Shown: positions 8,579 through 16,651 of the stretch, one piece after another
Layout: each line of letters begins with the position of its first letter
Position numbering within the stretch: the first letter of the stretch is position 1
Assembly: GCA_022825265.1 (NCBI GenBank)
Contig: JAJDXE010000010.1
Location: 1-64,000 of the forward strand
DNA length: 64,000 bases
Direction: 5' to 3'
From: Dehalococcoidia bacterium
Lineage (GTDB): Bacteria; Chloroflexota; Dehalococcoidia; Bin125
Notes under the pieces: generated by a model
What the model saw: only the letters and a program-made list of their open reading frames with translations
Told to the model about the DNA's origin: nothing
The model's database searches: none
Translations under genes and position numbers: made by a program

Positions 8579-8914
8579 ATGCTGGACTTGAATTCTGAGA
8601 TCGACGACGACGTCCTGGTCATCAACCCATCCGGGCGAATCGATGGCGCCACCGCCAAAGACTACGAGGAAGCCCTGCTCGACCGGATCGCCAACGGCCA
8701 TAGCAAGATCCTGATGAATTGCGAAAGCATCGAGTACATCTCGTCGGCCGGCTTGCGAGTCCTGCTCATGGCCTCAAGACGCGCCGGAGACGCCGCCGGC
8801 AAACTCGTGCTCTGCGCCGTCAAGGCCCACGTCCAGGACGTCTTCAAATACTCCGGCTTCGCCGAAATCATCTCCATCCACAGCGACCAGGAAACCGCCC
8901 GCGAGTCCTTCTAA
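8579..8914 (+). CDS. STAS-domain anti-sigma factor antagonist
   Basis: A 111-residue single-domain SpoIIAA/RsbV-like protein. The core strand-helix ILMNCESIEYISSAGLRVLL carries S56 just before AGL, the site phosphorylated by a partner kinase/anti-sigma factor; dephosphorylated STAS proteins bind that factor and free sigma. No anti-sigma factor, phosphatase or sigma gene is nearby, so the partner is elsewhere. It is monocistronic, with its stop 8 bases from that of the convergent glycerophosphodiesterase. Confidence 0.88.
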   Translation: MLDLNSEIDDDVLVINPSGRIDGATAKDYEEALLDRIANGHSKILMNCESIEYISSAGLRVLLMASRRAGDAAGKLVLCAVKAHVQDVFKYSGFAEIISIHSDQETARESF

Positions 8915-8922
8915 GCCTGCCC

Positions 8923-9648
8923 TCAGCCAAGCCGATCGATCAACGCCCCCTGGATTCGCTCCGGGTAATCCCCGACAATCCCGGTCGCTCCAAGCTCGAC
9001 GCAACACTCAATATCCGCCGGCTCGTTGACCGTCCAGACGAACGCCGCCATCCCGTGAGCTCGGCAAGCAGCAATGTTCGCCTCCGTCAGACCCGAGCCA
9101 TGCATGGAGATCCCATCCAGCCGATGCTCGGCCGCGATCTGCCAGACCTCCGGCGTCGGAGAAAGGCAAAGGTGGGCAATCCGCCGCCCATGAGGCGCGC
9201 GCCGCGCCAGTTCAATCACCGTTTCCGAGTCAAAACTCCACAGCCACGTCCACGCAAGCGCGTCGGCCCGCTCGATCTCGGCCAGCACAGCCTCACATAA
9301 AGCCGCAACGTCGTCGCCCGGAGTCACCTTGAGCTCGACGACAAGCAACATCTGACCGTCGACCAACGCGAGAGCATCGCGCAGGGTCGGAATCCGTTCC
9401 CCCTCGCCCGCCTCGATCTCCGCAAGCTCGGCCAGTGTCGTCTCCGCGATCCGGCCCGACCCGTCCGTCGTCCGATCAAGCTCATCGTCATGAATCAGCA
9501 CCGGCGCCCCGTCCGCGCACAGCCGAACGTCGATCTCCACCCCGTCGCACCCCATCGCCAGCGCGTTGCGGATCCCCAGCAACGTGTTCTCCGGCGCGTG
9601 ACCCATCGTCGTTCGGTGAGCGATCACGAGCGGAGTATCGTGAGACAT
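8923..9648 (-). CDS. glycerophosphodiester phosphodiesterase
   Basis: 241-residue TIM-barrel enzyme releasing glycerol-3-phosphate from deacylated phospholipids. Active-site residues are readable: H11-R12 (IAHRTTMGHAPENT), E38 and D40 (GVEIDVRL), H53 (LIHDDELDRTTDG), with the conserved ELK strand (LLVVELKV) further on. No signal peptide, so probably cytoplasmic. I used ATG 9648; an upstream ATG at 9720 would run into the divergent methyltransferase gene and adds an unconserved leader. Confidence 0.93.
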   Translation of the reverse strand: MSHDTPLVIAHRTTMGHAPENTLLGIRNALAMGCDGVEIDVRLCADGAPVLIHDDELDRTTDGSGRIAETTLAELAEIEAGEGERIPTLRDALALVDGQMLLVVELKVTPGDDVAALCEAVLAEIERADALAWTWLWSFDSETVIELARRAPHGRRIAHLCLSPTPEVWQIAAEHRLDGISMHGSGLTEANIAACRAHGMAAFVWTVNEPADIECCVELGATGIVGDYPERIQGALIDRLG

Positions 9649-9688
9649 CGGCGATCTCGGTTGCGGTTGGTCTGAGGAGACGACGGGA

Positions 9689-10525
9689 ATGCGCAACGAG
9701 GATATCGCCGAAGCCTTCAACGCGAGCGGCCCAGACTACGAATCCTCAGCCACCGACCTGATCAATCTCGCCGCATCCGAGTTGATCGAACGGCTGCAGC
9801 TCTCCGAAACCGACGACTTCATCGACCTCGGCTGCGGCCCCGGAGTCTTGGTCGCCCACGCCGCGGCGAAACTCACCCGAGGCAGCGCTGTCGGCGTCGA
9901 CCTCTCACGAGTCCAACTGGAACTGGCCCGCGAGCGCTTCCGCCGAGCCCCCTTGCAACAGCGATTCATCCAGGAAGACGCATCAGCGACCAGCCTGCCC
10001 GACCGCTCCGCCGACGCCGTCGGACTGGGACTGGTCCTGCCCTACGCCGAGCGACCGCAGCAAATCCTCAAGGAAGCCACCCGCTTGACCCGGCTCGGAG
10101 GCCGAGTCGCCGCAACCGTGATCGGCTCGCCCTTTCTCGGAGCTCCCGGCATGAGGCTGCTCGGCCTCCTCGAACGTCGCGGCGTCGCCTGGCCCGAGGT
10201 CGAGCTGCAGTTCGACCCCCGCCACGCCGTGCAACTGGCCATGCTCTGCGAAATCGACGGCCGCCGCCTCGACGACGTCACGATCGAAGAGATCGAGCGC
10301 GAGTTCTGGTGGGACGACTTCGACGCTTGGTGGCGCATGCTGCGATCCTTCGGCTTCCTCCCCACCGGACGCGATCAGATGCTCGAGAACATCGCCCGCG
10401 ATCTACGCGAAGATGATCGCGTCGTCGATCCCGACGGCCCCAACGGCCCCGATGGCAAAGTCCGCTGCGCCGTCAAGATCTGGTTGCTCTCCGCGACCGT
10501 CAGCGAAGGAGACCCCTGGCTATGA
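9689..10525 (+). CDS. class I SAM-dependent methyltransferase
   Basis: 278-residue methyltransferase. Motif I is DDFIDLGCGPGVLVAHAA, the acidic end of strand 2 is GVDLSRVQLELA, and the post-motif ADAVGLGLVLPYAERPQQILKEATRLTRLGGRVAATVIG matches a ubiquinone/menaquinone-type (UbiE-like) Rossmann fold. The substrate is unknown. The stop overlaps the next gene's start (ATGA, 4 bases), so it is probably coupled to the LLM oxidoreductase; that pairing hints at small-molecule modification rather than RNA or protein methylation. Confidence 0.85.
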   Translation: MRNEDIAEAFNASGPDYESSATDLINLAASELIERLQLSETDDFIDLGCGPGVLVAHAAAKLTRGSAVGVDLSRVQLELARERFRRAPLQQRFIQEDASATSLPDRSADAVGLGLVLPYAERPQQILKEATRLTRLGGRVAATVIGSPFLGAPGMRLLGLLERRGVAWPEVELQFDPRHAVQLAMLCEIDGRRLDDVTIEEIEREFWWDDFDAWWRMLRSFGFLPTGRDQMLENIARDLREDDRVVDPDGPNGPDGKVRCAVKIWLLSATVSEGDPWL

Positions 10526-11532
10526 CATCAGCCAAGCGTCGCATTTCAGTCAACCTGCCCTGGAATCCCGACTTCGTCGACACCTTCCTCTCCCGAGCCC
10601 GCCTCGCCGACGAGATCGGCATCGACACGATCAGCGTCCTCGAGGGCTACGGCCACGACGCGTTCACGGGCATGGCCTTGCTCGCCCACGAGACCTCGAA
10701 CGTCACGATCTCATCCTCCATCGTCAACGTCTTCTCCCGCACGCCCGCGACCCTGGCCCAGAGCTTCGGCACCGTCGATCAGCTCTCCGGAGGCCGAGTC
10801 GTGATCGGACTCGGCGCCAGCGCACCCGGCGCAATCGAGCGCTTTCACGGGGTCAAGTTCGAGCGCCCCTTCGCCCGCATCCGCGAGGCCGTCGAACTCA
10901 TCCGCCTCTATTGGTCGCGGGAACGCTTCAGCTACGACGGACCAACGATCCACGTGGAGCGGGCATTGGTCAGCGGGATGATTCCCGCGCAGCCAACCGC
11001 GCAGATTCACCTGGCAACGCTCAATCCGACCTCCGTCCGAATGACGGCCGAAATCGCCGACGGCTGGATGCCCACCTGGATCCCAAACGATCACGTCGCT
11101 GAGTCCGTCAAGCAGGTCAAGCAATGGTCAATCGACGCCGGACGCAGCGCCGACGCCGTCGAGGCCCGTTCACCCGGTTCGGCCACCGTCGTCCTCGACG
11201 AAGAACGCATCTCGGCGCTCGATCGGGGCTTCGCCCAGGGATTGGCCTTCTTCGCTGTGCGCAACGGTCCCGGTTACTTCCACCAGTTCGAGCGCCAGGG
11301 CTTCGCCGAAGAGGTCGCTGCCATGCGAGAGGCCTGGCAGACGGACGGCGTCGGCGCGGCCACCGAGATCGCCATGGAGATCGCGCCGAGGTTCTCGAAA
11401 CGCGGCTCGCTGGACGATTGCGCCGCCTACCTCGACGAGCAAACCGAGCTCGGCGTCGATCTGCACCAGGTTTCGGTCGATACAGACGACGATCAGGTCT
11501 GGGCCGACGCTCTATCCCGACTCGTCAAGTAA
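10522..11532 (+). CDS. LLM-class flavin/F420-dependent oxidoreductase
   Basis: 336-residue luciferase-like TIM-barrel protein. The N-terminal strand-helix segments, IDTISVLEGYGHDAFTGMALLAHETSNVTISSS and VDQLSGGRVVIGLGASAPG, are the family hallmarks, followed by the REAVELIRLYWSRERFSYDGP region. It could use F420 (dehydrogenase-like) or FMN with oxygen; the sequence does not decide. Translation is probably coupled to the upstream methyltransferase by a 4-base overlap. One of three LLM genes in the window (others at 23427 and 44545). Confidence 0.9.
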   Translation: MTSAKRRISVNLPWNPDFVDTFLSRARLADEIGIDTISVLEGYGHDAFTGMALLAHETSNVTISSSIVNVFSRTPATLAQSFGTVDQLSGGRVVIGLGASAPGAIERFHGVKFERPFARIREAVELIRLYWSRERFSYDGPTIHVERALVSGMIPAQPTAQIHLATLNPTSVRMTAEIADGWMPTWIPNDHVAESVKQVKQWSIDAGRSADAVEARSPGSATVVLDEERISALDRGFAQGLAFFAVRNGPGYFHQFERQGFAEEVAAMREAWQTDGVGAATEIAMEIAPRFSKRGSLDDCAAYLDEQTELGVDLHQVSVDTDDDQVWADALSRLVK

Positions 11533-11606
11533 CGTTCACTGAGGAATCAGACCGCTAAACCGACCGTTCGCAAGGAAAGTCGCAACGAAAGTCGAAGGAA
11601 CGACCA

Positions 11607-12137
11607 ATGGCAGACAACCCCCTGGCCGAGTCGCTGGCCAAGTTCACCGATCGAGTTCTGCGCTGGACCGTGCAGTCGATGGAAGACCTGTCCCAGGAGG
11701 AAGTCCACTTCCGCACCCACGAGGGTCAGAACTGCATCGGCTTTGAGGCCTGGCACATCGCCCGAACCGCCGACAACCTGATCCACTTCGCCTTCGAGCG
11801 CGAGAAGCCGGTCTGGCTGGCCAAGAACCTGCACGAGGAGTGGGGCCTGCCCAAGGTCGACCAGGGCACCGGCACCAGCTACGACGAGGTCTCCAGCTGG
11901 GTCTTCCCCGAAGGCGCCGTAATCGCCGGCTACCTCAACGACGTCGCCGACGTCATCGTCCCCCGCATCGCCGACATGCCGCTCGACTACCTCAACTCCA
12001 TCACCCGCATCGTCCCCCAGGGCGAACTGCCCAAGTGGGAAATCATCGGACAGGTGATCATCAACCACTCCAACAACCACCTCGGACAGATCAACGTCGG
12101 CCGCTCCATGCAGGGCAAAGAAGGCCTCGGCTTCTAG
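11607..12137 (+). CDS. DinB family protein
   Basis: 176-residue four-helix-bundle protein of the DinB/YfiT superfamily. Candidate metal-binding His residues occur in FEAWHIARTADNLIHF and near the C-terminus in IINHSNNHLGQINVGRSM. Family members include thiol-dependent S-transferases and metal-dependent hydrolases; most are uncharacterised. SD-like AAAGTCGAAGGA lies ahead of ATG 11607. A related gene at 46449 shares the QGTG segment and overall layout. It lies 74 bases after the LLM gene and before a repeat-rich gap. Confidence 0.85.
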   Translation: MADNPLAESLAKFTDRVLRWTVQSMEDLSQEEVHFRTHEGQNCIGFEAWHIARTADNLIHFAFEREKPVWLAKNLHEEWGLPKVDQGTGTSYDEVSSWVFPEGAVIAGYLNDVADVIVPRIADMPLDYLNSITRIVPQGELPKWEIIGQVIINHSNNHLGQINVGRSMQGKEGLGF

Positions 12138-12184
12138 CCTGCGGTTCAAATCTCCCCCTTGGAGGAGATGCCAAACCAACTCCC

Positions 12185-12226
12185 TTCTCCCCCCTCTGGG
12201 GGGAGATGCCGAAGGCAGAGGGGGGC
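12185..12226. repeat. palindromic repeat A, copy 2 (plus a half copy upstream)
   Basis: CTCCCCCC-TCT-GGGGGGAG at 12187-12205, then TGCC-GAA-GGCA at 12207-12217 and GAGGGGGG at 12218-12225. A degenerate left half (CTCCCCCTTGGAGGAG, 12152-12167, followed by ATGCC) lies just upstream. It fills the gap between the DinB gene and the amidase and ends about 20 bases before the amidase ATG. It could double as a terminator hairpin, but no T-run follows. Confidence 0.8.
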
Positions 12227-12244
12227 TCCCACTGCGAAGACAAC

Positions 12245-13564
12245 ATGCCCAACTCTGACGATCGCCAACTCGTCTCACCGCTCTCCCTCACCGAACAGGT
12301 CCAGGCGACCCGCTCCGGCCAGCTCTCCCTACAGGACCTGATCAACCAGACCCTGACGAGGCTCGAAGCCGTCAATCCCTTGGTCCGTGCCATGCTCCCC
12401 GATCCGCGGCAGCGAGAGCGCCTGTCTGCGGAAGCCGCAGCACTGATGGAGCGCTGGCCCTCGACCGACGATCGCCCGCCCCTCTACGGAGCCATGGTCG
12501 CCGTCAAGGACATCTTCAACGTCGACCGAATGCCAACCCGCGCAGGCTCGGCGGTCCCGCCCGAGTCCTTCAGCGGACGCGAAGCCGACGTCGTCGCCCG
12601 CCTCCGCGATGCCGGAGCGCTGATTCTCGGCAAAGCCGTCACCACCGAGTTCGCCTTCTTCGCCTCGGGAGCCACCGCCAACCCCCACAACCGCGACCAC
12701 ACCCCCGGAGGCTCCAGCAGCGGCTCCGCCGCCGCGATCGCCGCCGGCATCGCCCCCCTCGCCCTCGGCTCCCAGACCGTCGGCTCCGTCATCCGCCCCG
12801 CCTCCTTCTGCGGAGTCGTCGGTTTCAAGCCCTCCTACGACCGAATCCCCACCGGCGGAACCCTCTACTACTCACCCTCTGTCGACACCATCGGCTACTT
12901 CGTCAGCTCCGTCGCCGACGCCGTCCTCGTCGCATCATCCGTCCTGCTCGGCTGGCGCGAGGGCGAGGACGCCGAAGCCGCTTCACCCCGAATCGGCATA
13001 CCCACCGGAGCATTCCTCGACCAGGCCGGTCCCGAGATGCACAACGCCATCGAACAGGCGACGGCAAAGCTCACCGACGCCGGAATCGCCGTCGAGTCCA
13101 CGCCGACCCTGCACGACATCGAAGACATCAACACCCGCCACCGCCACATGACCACCTACGAGTTCACCGAGACCCACCGCGAGCGATACGCAAGGTACGG
13201 AGCCATGTTCCGCCCCGAGAGCGCCCGCCTCTATGAGCAGGGCCTGCAAATCTCCACCGCCGACGCAGAAGCCGGCCGAGCCGGCAGAATCGCCCTGCGC
13301 CAGCGCCTCCACGAGCGCATGGATCGCGCCGGCATCGACGCCTGGTTAGCCCCCTCCGCCGTCGGCCCCGCCCCCCAGGGCTTCAACGGCACCGGAGAAC
13401 CAGCCATGAACCTCCCCTGGACCCATGCCGGAATGCCCGTCATCAACCTCCCATTCGGAGACCAGGAAGGTCTCCCCCTGGGCCTCTCCCTGGCCGGCCG
13501 CTTCGGCCACGACGAAACCCTCCTCGCCCACGCAGCAATGCTCGAATCAGCACTAGCTGGTTAA
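12245..13564 (+). CDS. amidase (amidase-signature family)
   Basis: 439-residue amidase-signature hydrolase acting on C-N amide bonds. The Ser-cisSer-Lys triad is readable: K88 (AMVAVKDIF), S157/S158 in TPGGSSSGSAAA and S181 in GSQTVGSVIRPASFCG. The physiological substrate is unknown; GatA is unlikely because no gatB or gatC lies near and the C-terminal half differs. The start is ATG 12245, just after repeat A copy 2; the open frame extends far upstream but only as a shadow of the DinB gene. A second amidase is at 41536. Confidence 0.92.
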   Translation: MPNSDDRQLVSPLSLTEQVQATRSGQLSLQDLINQTLTRLEAVNPLVRAMLPDPRQRERLSAEAAALMERWPSTDDRPPLYGAMVAVKDIFNVDRMPTRAGSAVPPESFSGREADVVARLRDAGALILGKAVTTEFAFFASGATANPHNRDHTPGGSSSGSAAAIAAGIAPLALGSQTVGSVIRPASFCGVVGFKPSYDRIPTGGTLYYSPSVDTIGYFVSSVADAVLVASSVLLGWREGEDAEAASPRIGIPTGAFLDQAGPEMHNAIEQATAKLTDAGIAVESTPTLHDIEDINTRHRHMTTYEFTETHRERYARYGAMFRPESARLYEQGLQISTADAEAGRAGRIALRQRLHERMDRAGIDAWLAPSAVGPAPQGFNGTGEPAMNLPWTHAGMPVINLPFGDQEGLPLGLSLAGRFGHDETLLAHAAMLESALAG

Positions 13565-13580
13565 GACACAGTCCCAAAGA

Positions 13581-13615
13581 ATTCATGATAGCATGATAGC
13601 CGTGCTACCATGAAT
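13581..13615. promoter_or_regulatory. putative HigA operator (inverted repeat)
   Basis: ATTCATGATAGCA (13581-13593) and TGCTACCATGAAT (13603-13615) are inverted repeats matching at 12 of 13 positions around a 9-base spacer. The site ends 2 bases before the higB start codon, where an autorepressing HTH antitoxin would bind. The A/T-rich half-sites stand out from the GC-rich surroundings. Confidence 0.7.
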
Positions 13616-13617
13616 GC

Positions 13618-13911
13618 ATGATCGTCTCATTCTACAGAGACGGCACCGAGGACATCTTCAACGGGCGAGATACCCGGCGTGCGCGACGTACCTGTCCTTC
13701 GGCGATTTGGTCCATCGCGCGGAGAAAGCTTGACCTGCTGGATTCCGCAGCAGTTCTGAGTGATCTCGCGGCCCCACCCGGTAACAGGCTCGAGCGCCTG
13801 ACCGGTGACAGGAGCGGACAGCACAGCATCCGCATCAACGACCAATACCGCATCTGCTTCGTCTGGACCGAAGCTGGTCCCGACGAAGTCGAGATCACCG
13901 ACTACCACTAA
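13618..13911 (+). CDS. higB: HigB-type toxin (RelE/ParE superfamily)
   Basis: 97-residue toxin of the HigB/'killer' type, a ribosome-dependent mRNA interferase. Family features are the N-terminal MIVSFYRDGTEDIFNG, the helical ARRKLDLLDSA, the L-x-x-L-x-G-D motif (RLERLTGDRSGQHSIRINDQYRICFVW) and the terminal ITDYH. It precedes its antitoxin by 14 bases, the toxin-first order usual for HigBA. Expression should be held down by HigA at the inverted repeat directly upstream. Confidence 0.9.
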   Translation: MIVSFYRDGTEDIFNGRDTRRARRTCPSAIWSIARRKLDLLDSAAVLSDLAAPPGNRLERLTGDRSGQHSIRINDQYRICFVWTEAGPDEVEITDYH

Positions 13912-13925
13912 AGAGGAGCGCAAAG

Positions 13926-14240
13926 ATGGTTCGGATTCCTACGGATCGGCAGCCGACTCATCCAGGCCAGATGTTGCTGCACGAGTTTCTGACACCTTAT
14001 GGGCTGACGCAACGAGACTTGGCAACCGCGATCCATGTGCCCTACCAGCGAGTCAATGAACTCGTCAGAGGAAAACGAGGAGTAACGCCCAGCACCGCGC
14101 TGCGACTCTCCACATTCTTCGCAACAACCCCCGACTTTTGGATGAATCTGCAACTCCGCTGCGACCTATACCAAGCACAGCAGACCGAAGCCGAAGAAAT
14201 CGAGCGTATTCGGCCTCTGAAGCCAGCAGAAGTTAGGTAG
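13926..14240 (+). CDS. higA: HigA-type antitoxin (XRE HTH)
   Basis: 104-residue antitoxin. HPGQMLLHEFLTPYGLTQRDLATAIHV and PYQRVNELVRGKRGVTPSTALRLSTFFATTPDFWMNLQ form the HigA helix-turn-helix and the following helices, almost in family consensus. It should neutralise HigB and repress its own promoter. The charged C-terminal tail (QTEAEEIERIRPLKPAEVR) likely contacts the toxin. Both genes look intact. Confidence 0.92.
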   Translation: MVRIPTDRQPTHPGQMLLHEFLTPYGLTQRDLATAIHVPYQRVNELVRGKRGVTPSTALRLSTFFATTPDFWMNLQLRCDLYQAQQTEAEEIERIRPLKPAEVR

Positions 14241-14263
14241 CCAGCCGCTGAAGCCCCCTGCTT

Positions 14264-14290
14264 GCCTGCCCCTGGCTTGACCAGGCGACA
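14264..14290. repeat. palindromic repeat B, copy 1 (intergenic)
   Basis: CCTGG-CTTGA-CCAGG at 14271-14285, flanked by outer GCCTG/CAGGC pairing. It shares the central CTTGA and stem design with the copy at 16247. The 177-base gap 14241-14417 between higA and the MBL gene holds this element and nothing else I can support. Confidence 0.5.
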
Positions 14291-14417
14291 TGGGCCCCAG
14301 ACCTCGATCCGCGACCGCAGCGCCGAAGCAATCCTCATCCCAGCCGTAGAGAGGCATGCGCGCAAAGGGCGCACTAGCCTGCCGACGCAACCTCCAGCCA
14401 GTCCGAGAACATAGGCA

Positions 14418-15479
14418 ATGCTCCCTCAGACACTCCGCCGAGCAATCTCCGGCATGATGGCTGCACTGGCCGCCCAGGTCTTGACGCTCCTCCCTCAGGA
14501 GTTCACCCTCCGCCTCCTCGATCGAACCATCGCCCGACGACAAGCCGGCGACACCCTGGCCAACAAACCGGACGGCATTCACGTCCTCCTCTGCGGAGCC
14601 GCCGGTCCTCTCACCGATCTCAAGCGCTCCGGTCCCTGCGTCGCCGTCCAGGCCGGACGGCGCCTCTTCATCATCGACGCCGGAGCCAATGGCGCAGGCA
14701 ACCTCAGGCGCTTCGGAGGCAACCCCGGCCGAGTCGAAGCGGTGCTCCTCACCCACGCGCACTCCGACCACATTGACGGGCTCGGCGAACTCGGCATGCA
14801 GCGCTGGACCGGCAGTGGCGGCCAGCATCCCCTGCCCCTGCACGGACCCCCGGTCGTCAGCGACGTCGCCGCAGGCTTCAACCAGGCCTACGCCGCCGAC
14901 ACCGCCTACCGAGCCGCCCACCACGGAGCCGACATCGTGCCCCCCGGCGGCAGCGGATTTGAGGCCGTCCCCTTCTCCCTGCCCGACGACGGCGACCTCA
15001 ACACCGTGCTGGAAACCGACGACGGCGTCAAAATCAGCGCCTTCGCGGTCAATCACGATCCCGTCTGCGAGGCCGTCGGTTATCGCATCGACTATCGCGG
15101 ACGCTCCGTCGTCTTCAGCGGCGACACGACCTACTCGAACAACCTGATTGAACACGCGCGCAACGTCGACCTGCTCGTCCACGAAGCCCTCGCGACCACG
15201 TTGACCGAGCGCATGGCCGCCGCCATCGAGTCGCGCGGCAACACCCGCACGGCCAAAATCCTCCGCGACGTGCCGTCCTATCACACCGCGCCTGTGCAAG
15301 CCGCCGAGGCCGCCGCCAGATCCGGCGCAACGCAGCTCCTGCTCTACCACATCGTCCCTCAGCTGCCGACCTCCGCCCTCGAGCGAGTCTTCCTCAGCGG
15401 AATCGCCGACGCCTACAACAGCAAGGTCACCCTCGGCCGGGACGGCACCCTCATCTCCATCCCGGCCGACGAACGCTAA
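14418..15479 (+). CDS. MBL-fold metallohydrolase
   Basis: 353-residue metallo-beta-lactamase-fold hydrolase. The zinc motif is LLTHAHSDHIDGLGELG, later ligands lie in AVNHDPV and FSGDTTYSNNLI, and a C-terminal YHIVP supplies the last His. This pattern is closest to RNase Z/arylsulfatase-like members of the family. The first 30 residues (MMAALAAQVLTLLPQEF) are hydrophobic and could be a membrane anchor or signal, as in periplasmic AtsA-like members. Substrate unknown. It stands alone between higA and the SEC-C gene. Confidence 0.88.
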   Translation: MLPQTLRRAISGMMAALAAQVLTLLPQEFTLRLLDRTIARRQAGDTLANKPDGIHVLLCGAAGPLTDLKRSGPCVAVQAGRRLFIIDAGANGAGNLRRFGGNPGRVEAVLLTHAHSDHIDGLGELGMQRWTGSGGQHPLPLHGPPVVSDVAAGFNQAYAADTAYRAAHHGADIVPPGGSGFEAVPFSLPDDGDLNTVLETDDGVKISAFAVNHDPVCEAVGYRIDYRGRSVVFSGDTTYSNNLIEHARNVDLLVHEALATTLTERMAAAIESRGNTRTAKILRDVPSYHTAPVQAAEAAARSGATQLLLYHIVPQLPTSALERVFLSGIADAYNSKVTLGRDGTLISIPADER

Positions 15480-15582
15480 CGCCCACACCCTCCGCAAACT
15501 CCGACACACCCGTTCGCTGCACGCCTGTTCACATCGTACTAACGTGTCAACAGGGACAGCAGCGGAAGCAGTGGAGGACAGC

Positions 15583-16431
15583 ATGGACACGCCCAACATC
15601 TCACCCAGACGACGCCGACGAATCTTCCAGGAGCACGCGCTCCGCCAGGCCGGACAAACCCTCGAGCAGATCGCCGCTCAGACCAACGTCTCGATCGCCA
15701 CCGTCCACGCCGACCTGCGCCTGCTCGAAGAGCACTGGCTCCTGCTCACCCAGGACATCCACGACGACCTCCTGCTCCAGCAGATCGCCCGCCTCGACCA
15801 ACGCCTCGAGCGCCTCAGCCGCATCGACCCCGTCGAGCAAGCCCACCGCGCCCTCGGCCCCGAGGCGCAGCTCACCATCGATCAGCTCATCCAGATCGAG
15901 GACCGCCACGAACGCCGCCTCTCCCAGGCCGAGCGCGAACTGCGCATGCTGCTCAAGCAGCTCTACAACCAGCACGTCTACAGCAGCACGCGCTCTCCCG
16001 ACCACCCCGACGACGAGTTCGCCGACCACGAACGCGACCGAAAAAACCTGAAAGAACCTGAAACGATTTCAGCCCCAATTCCCAGTAAAACACTGGCGAT
16101 CGTCGCACCGTACCCCTCAGAAAAAAACTCCCCCAAAAGCCTGAAAGAAAGCCTGAATGGAGCCCTGCCCCGAGACACCGGACGCAACAAACCATGTCCC
16201 TGCGGCAGCGGCCAGAAGCGAAAGCACTGCCATCCCCAGGCTTCCAGTCCCCGACTTGATCGGGGACCTGCTCGGGACCTCCTCACCGACATCCCCGACA
16301 GACCCCTCCCACCCGGCGCCGAGGCCGAAGCCATCCGCCTCACCGAGCAACATCAAGCCGCAAAAGCCAGGGGAGACTCGCTCGCAGAAGTCAACGCCCT
16401 CGAAAAAATCATCGCCCTCTACAACCGATAA
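15583..16431 (+). CDS. HTH plus SEC-C zinc-motif protein
   Basis: 282-residue protein. The N-terminus is basic (SPRRRRRIFQEHAL) and leads to a helix-turn-helix GQTLEQIAAQTNVSIATVHADLRLLEEHW. A long, charged, probably coiled region follows (residues 60-135), then a low-complexity stretch and the SEC-C zinc motif C205-P-C207-GSGQKRKH-C216-H. SEC-C sits at the ends of SecA and many uncharacterised proteins. Here it is followed by a palindromic repeat (residues 222-228) and a final helix. ATG 15583 has GGAGG upstream, preferred over GTG 15544. Function unknown; DNA binding plus a protein- or ribosome-binding zinc knuckle is an inference. Confidence 0.75.
   Translation: MDTPNISPRRRRRIFQEHALRQAGQTLEQIAAQTNVSIATVHADLRLLEEHWLLLTQDIHDDLLLQQIARLDQRLERLSRIDPVEQAHRALGPEAQLTIDQLIQIEDRHERRLSQAERELRMLLKQLYNQHVYSSTRSPDHPDDEFADHERDRKNLKEPETISAPIPSKTLAIVAPYPSEKNSPKSLKESLNGALPRDTGRNKPCPCGSGQKRKHCHPQASSPRLDRGPARDLLTDIPDRPLPPGAEAEAIRLTEQHQAAKARGDSLAEVNALEKIIALYNR
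16247..16267. repeat. palindromic repeat B, copy 2 (inside the SEC-C gene)
   Basis: GTCCCCG-ACTTGAT-CGGGGAC, perfect 7-bp arms, lying in frame in the SEC-C gene just after the zinc motif. It is translated as part of SSPRLDRGPARD. Related by design (central CTTGA) to the intergenic copy at 14271. Confidence 0.65.
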
Positions 16432-16451
16432 CCCCGAAAACCCCTAAAACG

Positions 16452-16526
16452 TGGTCCCCCCGGGAGGATTCGAACCTCCGCGCGCGGTTTAGGAAACCGG
16501 TGCTCTATCCCCTGAGCTACGGGGGG
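16452..16526 (-). tRNA. tRNA-Arg (CCT)
   Basis: Acceptor CCCCCCG/CGGGGGG, D-arm GCTCAGGGGATAGAGC, anticodon loop TTCCTAA (CCT), T-arm GGTTCGAATCC, discriminator A and encoded CCA at 16452-16454. The outermost anticodon-stem pair is a C-C mismatch; otherwise it looks normal. It is convergent with the SEC-C gene. Confidence 0.93.
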
Positions 16527-16541
16527 TAAAGCTGAGTCTAT

Positions 16542-16585
16542 TCGCGCCCAGCTCTCTCGCGCCCAGCTCTCTCGCGCTCAGCTCG
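16542..16585. repeat. 15-bp tandem repeat, about three units
   Basis: TCGCGCCCAGCTCTC twice exactly (16542-16556, 16557-16571), then TCGCGCTCAGCTCG (16572-16585). It lies in the 125-base gap between tRNA-Arg and the FmdB-like gene, possibly in the promoter region of either. No other feature is visible in that gap. Confidence 0.8.
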
Positions 16586-16651
16586 TTTGATCCTCGTGCC
16601 CTGTTTCGTATTCTGCATACAGAAGTTGATCAAATCCTCGGAGCGCCACAC

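Noticed and set aside
12185..12226. Repeat A copy 2 as a rho-independent terminator of the DinB gene
   Set aside because: Strong stem but no T-run after it, and two other copies lie inside genes, so termination is not its main explanation.
14166..15599. Minus-strand open frame of 477 codons, Gly/Val/Asp-rich
   Set aside because: Antisense of the MBL hydrolase gene, which has the zinc motif and good context.
16452..16585. tRNA-Arg plus tandem repeats as an attachment site of an integrated element
   Set aside because: No integrase, no repeated tRNA 3' end and no island boundary can be seen; the repeat is a short local one.
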